Positions 58,736-64,000 of a stretch of 64,000 nucleotides of DNA are shown piece by piece; position 1 is the first letter of the stretch, and each line of letters opens with the position of its first letter. The stretch comes from Ephemerocybe angulata (lineage: Eukaryota > Basidiomycota > Agaricomycetes > Agaricales > Psathyrellaceae), in contig JAACJK010000163.1 of assembly GCA_013368325.1 (NCBI GenBank), forward strand, positions 1,736,001-1,800,000, in the 5' to 3' direction. A model generated the notes under the pieces. It did no database searches. It was not told the DNA's origin and saw only the letters and a program-made list of their open reading frames with translations. Position numbers and translations under genes: made by a program.

Positions 58736-59485
58736 TCAGCGAGCCCTACTCCTACTAGTGCTTGGACTAGCCCTCATCATAGCAGCTTGAGCCCACTTCT
58801 CCCTGTCAGGCTGGGCCCTCTGCATGTCCTCCACAGTCATGATGTTCCCCGCCCCCGATGCTCCCATGTCTCCCAAGGTCCTGCCTCCCTATACTCGATT
58901 TGTGAGTTTGTCAGTCCTTCAGAAGTGAGCGGGACTAACAGAGGATGATCCAGCGCTGGAGGAGTTGGCCATGATCATCTTGCAGTGCGTGATGAAATTC
59001 TCTGCAATTTACCCAGTCAACAAAGGTTCCAGAGCGCTGGGTCAGACCGGACGGGGCACCTACTAGCGTGTTCTGGGGTATCTGCATACGTCTCAAGTAA
59101 TTCAAGCAACAGCGCTGCAGAGATCCGCCGTGGGTGAGTGCGTTTCCCTTGCCCTTGGAAAACTTTACTACATACCCTTGCTGGGTGGTGCCATGCCAAT
59201 TTCCGTGACCGTAGCTCCTGCGATAGGATTGAGGTGTACCGAGCCCCCCGAGAATGTGTCCGCGAATACATGAGAATCGGCGCCGGCCGCGCTCCATTGC
59301 CTGCTAATTTCCATCAACTCGGCCGGAGACTTGGACATGCTGGATGGTGATGCTGAGTGTGGTGATTCGAGGGTTGTTGTAGGCGGAATTTGAGGTATGT
59401 CAGGATCGTGATATGCTGCAGCTGAAGTCGCCTCTGAGTCACCTTTTAGACGAGGCCATCCGACACAGGAGAGTTGGGCGCCCAT
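58736..59485 (-). CDS. Mini-exon helix family member 3
   Basis: Exons 59176-59338 (or up to 59485), 59064-59114, 58940-59001 and 58736-58888 give 142 aa from MSKSPAELMEISRQ, or 191 aa from the upstream MGAQLSCVGWPRL. The N-module contains SVHLNPIAGATVTEIG. The 51-nt phase 1-1 mini-exon encodes ALLLELLETYADTPEHA and is followed by KNFITHCKMIMANSSSAGSS. The last exon carries GNIMTVEDMQRAQPDREKWA and a Ser/Arg tail. Counted from the inner ATG, exon 1 is 163 nt, exactly as in the member at 60232, which favours that start. No signal peptide or known domain is present. Confidence 0.65.
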
Positions 59486-60231
59486 TGGTTTTTGATCTGA
59501 ACTTGGCTGCGACCAAGTATAAATGCATCTGTGTCGTGCACACACAGTGCACAGCAGTCAGCAGGTTACAGACAGGAAAACAAGAGCCTTCCGGAGACCA
59601 CGGTGCACATTGCCAGGACAGCTTTGACAGAGCGCCTTGGTGCTGTGCGACGCCTTGATGGTGTGGGCGCCAATGTCAACAATTTTACCCTTTTCTGGAG
59701 GGGACAAGCTATCACTACGCTTTGACTTCTTACCAATCCTTCTTCGTTGACTTGCCTACTAAAGACTGAGAAACCTGAATAAGGACCTCCGCCGAAACAA
59801 AGGACATCGAGGACTGCCTTATTCCCGGAGAGGCTCTACAGTGCTATGGTATCACGTCAATGTATGTGGGCGGCAAGAAGTGAAGAAAACAACATTGTCG
59901 TTCTTTGTTCAATCGCGCTCAGTGTCACCTGGGTCATCGCAGCGCAGATTGATGGACTTGGGATAGTGAGACGGGCACCAAAGGATTGAAGCTTGACCCG
60001 CAAATGAAAAACGGCCTGCCACGCCCTTTAATTCTTCATGCTCGCTTGAACTCATCTACCGTTCACATTACCTCTCGCCGCTTTGATCTCTCTACGTGTA
60101 TCTGGCCAGGACATTTGAAAGGCAATGGATGTATCTTCACAGTCCGAATCGACACCAACAAACTAAGTAGTAAAAAATTCCGAGACATGTCCGAGCAAGT
60201 CCAGTGTCCGCCGACGCATTGCACCCAGCCC
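59486..60231. other. Intergenic between family members
   Basis: TATAAATGC on the plus strand near 59518 and short frames are present. I see no gene. Confidence 0.4.
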
Positions 60232-60732
60232 CTACTTATTGACGTCGTACCTCATCAGGTAGTAGGTATAGAAGTATTCTGGATGTGTATTAGTGAGTCG
60301 ACAGTGCTCATTGCCCCAAGCGGCGAAGCTTGAAAATGCCAAAACTCACTTGCATCCTCAGGTGTCCTTACATTCTGCGTGAAAAGATAATGCGCGCCTA
60401 CATTGGCCAACCGTCAGCCTTCAGAAAGTCTGATTGATTGGGGAATTAAAGACGTACTTGAGCGTTGGACCTTGAGGTCTCCGCTGCTAGTGATCCTCTG
60501 CCTGATCACAGCTAAATGAAATGGGCTATTCAACCATCGAAGGGAACGGGGAAGAGCGTTGCGCCTCACCATCGCTAGCGGCGTTTGGGGTACCGTCAGA
60601 GATTACGTTGGAGCCAGGCCCAACGGGCTGAGAAACCTTCGTATTCCTGTAGGAGTTGGTGTGGATCATAGCCTGTCCTGGCCTTCCGCTAGCAGGAGGA
60701 GGGTTGGTGATGCAGATTTCTTCAGCAGGCAT
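60232..60732 (-). CDS. Mini-exon helix family member 4
   Basis: Exons 60570-60732 (163 nt), 60350-60397 (48 nt) and 60232-60278 (47 nt) give 85 aa. The N-module reads MIHTNSYRNTKVSQPVGPGS. The mini-exon encodes GAHYLFTQNVRTPEDA (phase 1-1) and the last exon KYFYTYYLMRYDVNK. The last two exon lengths (48 and 47 nt) equal those of the member at 63591. A stretch at 60458-60501 inside the first intron also has splice-like borders, but including it breaks the frame, so I leave it out. The protein is tiny, Tyr-rich at the end and without cysteine-rich or secretory features. Confidence 0.62.
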
Positions 60733-61856
60733 TGCGTGTGGAATAAAGTCAAGGATGAAGCTGAAGGTCGGTGGATAAAATGGGTTCTTTCTTGGAGAGC
60801 TTCGACATCCTCGCCCTCCCTTTAAATAACTTTTACATTCTACGCTTGGCCGTGGCTTCGCTTGGCTTCGTTGGGTCAGCTGTTATTCTGAGTGATCATA
60901 GTCGCGCACACAACTAAAGTTACGAGTCCGTTTACGGAGTCGTTCTTTAGCCCGGCGTTTTGGAGACGCCTACGATAAACACGGCTTGTACATGTTTGGT
61001 TTCCGCGAGTGATGTCCGCCTGGATCGGAGTTCCCCTTGAGCCCGGAGGATAGTGGACACAGATGCTGATACACGATGTGTGTTGTTCAAGGATACTGGG
61101 TATGTGTTGTAATAATATACTTATTGATCCTCGTGTACAACTTGTGTAGTACTACTAAGACTTGAAAGGCATGCAATGGGCTCAAAGTGGCGAGCGGAAA
61201 CGGACTCGTAACCTGCCATGCCTGCATGGCCACTACACAAGTGACATACGTTACCGGTGCAGTGCTCCTCTGAAAACAACAGCGTCTTGTCAAACATTGC
61301 AGGTCATCCTTGTCCTAGAGAACTGTATCTTTGTATTGTATGGCGCCCACATAACGCTATGCATATCTCCCAAATTTGCTGTCGCTCTCTGAGTGTATTT
61401 TGGCTACCTGATCTCAGTCAAAGGCCCCAGTCGATAATAAACAAACAGATCCTGGCGAAAGGACCTTCAACAAGAAATTGGAATCCAACGACGAGCAGGC
61501 ATCCTTCCACTTTGTATCAACCTTCGCTTTCTTGGTGACTGTCGGTCTTGGTGATTCCGGATTCTTTGCGACACACGAACGTTCTATGTCTGGCCCAGTC
61601 CCATCCGTTTGGTCTCCCAGACGACTATGCCTAAGGCAAGAATAGCTATTTTTTTGAGAAATGTGATTCCAGCACATACATGTACAGCAACTTATAGGCA
61701 TAATAAGAGTCCTACAATATAACGACAACATAACCAACTGACAAAGTCGTAGGCTTGGAAAGTGTATCTATGAAAGACCGCAGGGGTACTGAAGTTACGA
61801 AACCTGCCAAGAAACACTAGGCCTTTCTTCCACCGGTGCTTGTGGGACTTCTCAAC
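60733..61856. other. 1.1-kb stretch without a supported gene
   Basis: Only short frames occur on either strand. I see no gene, tRNA or repeat. Confidence 0.4.
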
Positions 61857-62582
61857 TCAGCGGCTAGCGCCACCTTCTCCCTCCGAGTCCGGTGCTCTTC
61901 CTTCAGGCTCTCTTCTTTCAACATCTGTGTCATACTCCCAAAGTTCGACTTGGTGGTAACTGGCTAAGACCTGGCGTGAGCACGATTAACTGGCAGTCGT
62001 TCTGGAGACTACTTACGTTCCCTCCCCAAGTTTGGACAGGAGCAGGCGCAGGAGCGGATACAGGCCCGGGAGCAGGCACAGGAGCGGGTACAGGAGCTGC
62101 ACCAACTTGGCTGGGCATCAAGCTGTGGACATGTTCGAGGTATTCCTCTGCACATACATAAAGGAAATAAAAATGATCAGTTTCCCCGATTCAGTGAAGC
62201 ATCGCTCGGCGGAAGGTGAACGTACGGGCCGAATCCGCATCAGTCACGAAGTGCATCAAGAGCCTCATCATACACTCTAAATTGTCACGATGGTTAGACT
62301 TCCATGCCGATTTTTACTCAATATCTCGGGGTCTTACGTGGGCTCGCGGCCAATTTCGATGCTATGGGAATATACTTAGCAACACTACCCTCCTGAGCGC
62401 TCAAGCGAACTTGAAGACTTACGGTCCGATTGTGCCCTGTTCGTATAATTGATAACCTTAGCCCCGCGGCCAAAGGGCTGAGAATGTGCAGAGTCCTTAT
62501 AGATGTTACTCTGCCTGTAGACAGTCTTTGAGCCTGGCGTTTCCATAGCAAGATTCTTAGCGAACTGTGCGAGATGAGGCAT
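61857..62582 (-). CDS. Mini-exon helix family member 5
   Basis: Exons 62423-62582, 62226-62276, 62017-62147 and 61857-61970 give 151 aa. A further 24-nt exon inside the first intron would also keep the frame. The N-module is SNIYKDSAHSQPFGRGAKVI. The 51-nt phase 1-1 mini-exon encodes QCMMRLLMHFVTDADSA, followed by QEYLEHVHSLMPSQ. A Pro-Ala repeat comes next (APVPAPVPAPGPVSAPAPAP), then a last exon VLASYHQVELWEYDTDVERR ending GEGGASR. The Pro-Ala run is encoded by short tandem repeats near 62035-62100. Function is unknown. Confidence 0.63.
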
Positions 62583-63590
62583 CGTAATTGGGAGAAATTA
62601 GGGGTAGGTAAGACGGAAGTGTTCGTGGTGTGTTCGTGGGTTTTGGCTTGGAGAATGTCAGACTTGGTATTATATAGTTCCTCTCGCAGCGTTGCCCTTG
62701 AGCTGTTTTGGGCTGTCTCCGCCGAGATATAGATGGTCTCCAGGGAAGGCAAAGAAGGTATCCCGAGGGAACAATACTTGAACAATACCGTTGTAGGCGT
62801 TCAATCACTTGTGGGTAATTCCAGCTATCAGGGTGGTAGTGTGGGCACAACCCGTTGCTGGCGAAGCATTGACTCTGTGCACACAACTCATTGTTTCTAC
62901 ATTGCCTCTATCATAAAACAAGGGCTTCTGTGCGATGACAGTTGCCTCAAGTTGGAATCTAAGCTCTCTATGAGCGCTTAATCATGACACGCATGACAGA
63001 GACGAGTCATCCTTTATTGTCCCCAATATCGCCTGGACCCACAAGCTGTGGCTTCGTGCCATTGTTCATCCCGCGGACGTGACTTTTTCTCAGATGTTAA
63101 CACTATGATTACCCGAGAGCTGTGCTGTTTGTGGGTCAAAAAGGACGACCGCCCATTCAGACCATTACTATGTAGCATGTCGGAATATCCTTTTGTGCAA
63201 CAAGGGCAATCGGCTGTCGTGGACAGTGACTCTAATCATATCGTGCAGATATATGCCTAAACCAAGCCTGAACCAAAGTCTACGCCCACACACACTCACA
63301 CGCCAATGCTGCAGCAAGACGTGCATACTTGGGATCGGATACCACTTGGATGCCACAACCTCGAGTTTTGAGAGGTGTACCCGGGATTTTGGCTAGATTC
63401 TTTTTTCCAGGCCTGACATCGACACCAGCTTTGCAAAAATCGATTACAGGTACAGTGAACAGGAAGCCAGATTAAATTAGAGGTATGCATAGATATATAT
63501 GTTTGCTACGGGACTTGAATACAGCTGGAAAGCGACATAGGCGAGGGCATGGTGTACAATGTATGGAGAAAATAGAGTGTCCAAGGTACA
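62583..63590. other. 1-kb stretch without a supported gene
   Basis: Short frames only. A CAAGCC-rich segment near 63250-63290 is unremarkable. I see no gene. Confidence 0.4.
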
Positions 63591-64000
63591 CTAAGCCCGG
63601 GACTCGGCGAATTGGCGCAGATAACTATAATACCGCTCTGAGGGCAAAGTTAGTATCAGATGCAAAACACCGATGATGATTCTCGCTCACTAGCGTCCTG
63701 CTCAGTCGTCACTTGTTGCCTGAAGTAGTCAATGAACACTGTGCAACGCAATGCAAGCTCAGTATACGATCCTAGATAGCTGAAGAGGTGCTAGAGACGT
63801 ACAGTATTTCATCTCGGGATCTTCGCTCTTGTAGTGCTTTTCGATGCGGGCTGTTCGAGGACAGTCAGAGATGTAGGACTGAAACATGGTTGAATACCCA
63901 CCGTCATCCTCAGCCTGAGTAGAGTTTGAGGTGTCATGATTTTCGACGACAGTGTCGTCCCCAATAGGATTGCTATGGCAGGAGCCATTAGAGTAGGAGT
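63591..64000 (-). CDS. Mini-exon helix family member 6, 5' end beyond the window
   Basis: Exons 63803 to the window edge, 63691-63738 (48 nt, phase 1-1) and 63591-63637 (47 nt) can be joined. The visible N-terminal part contains SNPIGDDTVVENH, matching the N-module of other members, and a helical stretch SYISDCPRTARIEKHYKSED. The mini-exon encodes LFIDYFRQQVTTEQDA, and the end is KRYYSYLRQFAESRA. The intron between the last two exons has a TACTAAC branch point at about 63644-63650 (minus strand). The two terminal exons have the same lengths as in the member at 60232. The start lies outside the window. Confidence 0.6.

Noticed and set aside
60458..60501. Possible extra 44-nt exon in the gene at 60232-60732
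   Set aside because: Including it puts the conserved mini-exon out of frame; skipping it preserves the family phase.
1..64000. CRISPR arrays, bacterial operons or integrated virus sequence
   Set aside because: No regularly spaced short repeats with unique spacers, no ribosome-binding-site-linked gene strings and no viral polymerase, capsid or integrase frames were seen.

Overview
The window is nuclear DNA of a filamentous basidiomycete, most likely an agaricomycete. Coding exons are GC-rich. Nearly every gene is cut by 45-80 bp GT-AG introns with CTNAC-like branch points. The recognisable content is a mushroom repertoire: two laccases, two class I hydrophobins, a DUF6533-type seven-helix membrane protein, a BAHD-like acyltransferase, a Tay1-like telomeric Myb protein, MRD1 and prefoldin subunit 3. 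Gene models below were assembled by hand from reading frames and splice signals. Exon ends are given where they could be placed to the base.

Layout. 1-12.7 kb: an approximately 4 kb segment occurs twice in direct orientation, 8,588 bp apart. It starts at or before base 1 and again at 8589. The copies look the same to about 3685, then diverge abruptly inside a gene for a Ser-rich single-pass membrane protein. Each copy carries an array of degenerate intron/exon-like modules. 12.7-25 kb: an intron-containing tRNA-Lys(CUU), the acyltransferase, a frameshifted 27-residue-repeat ORF, a third membrane protein of the Ser-rich type, the DUF6533 gene and a Ser/Thr-rich single-pass protein. 25.1-34.8 kb: a near-symmetrical cluster. 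Two small secreted protein genes each sit head-to-head with a laccase, in mirror orientation, around two direct-repeat class I hydrophobin genes. All six have a TATA-like box 50-72 bp before the ATG.

37-42 kb: a large disordered protein and a membrane/coiled-coil protein. 42-46 kb: two paralogous small proteins sharing a KGVS..LEDKLSKAI module. 46-64 kb: six small genes on both strands share one architecture, a phase 1-1 mini-exon of 48 or 51 nt encoding an amphipathic helix, and they surround the conserved core genes PAC10/VBP1, MRD1 and TAY1. I do not recognise this family.

Long stretches (4-8, 12.7-14.4, 34.7-37.3, 42.8-44.8, 48.3-49.5 and 60.7-61.9 kb) hold nothing I can support as a gene. 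I saw no intact transposon, CRISPR array or bacterial-type element.
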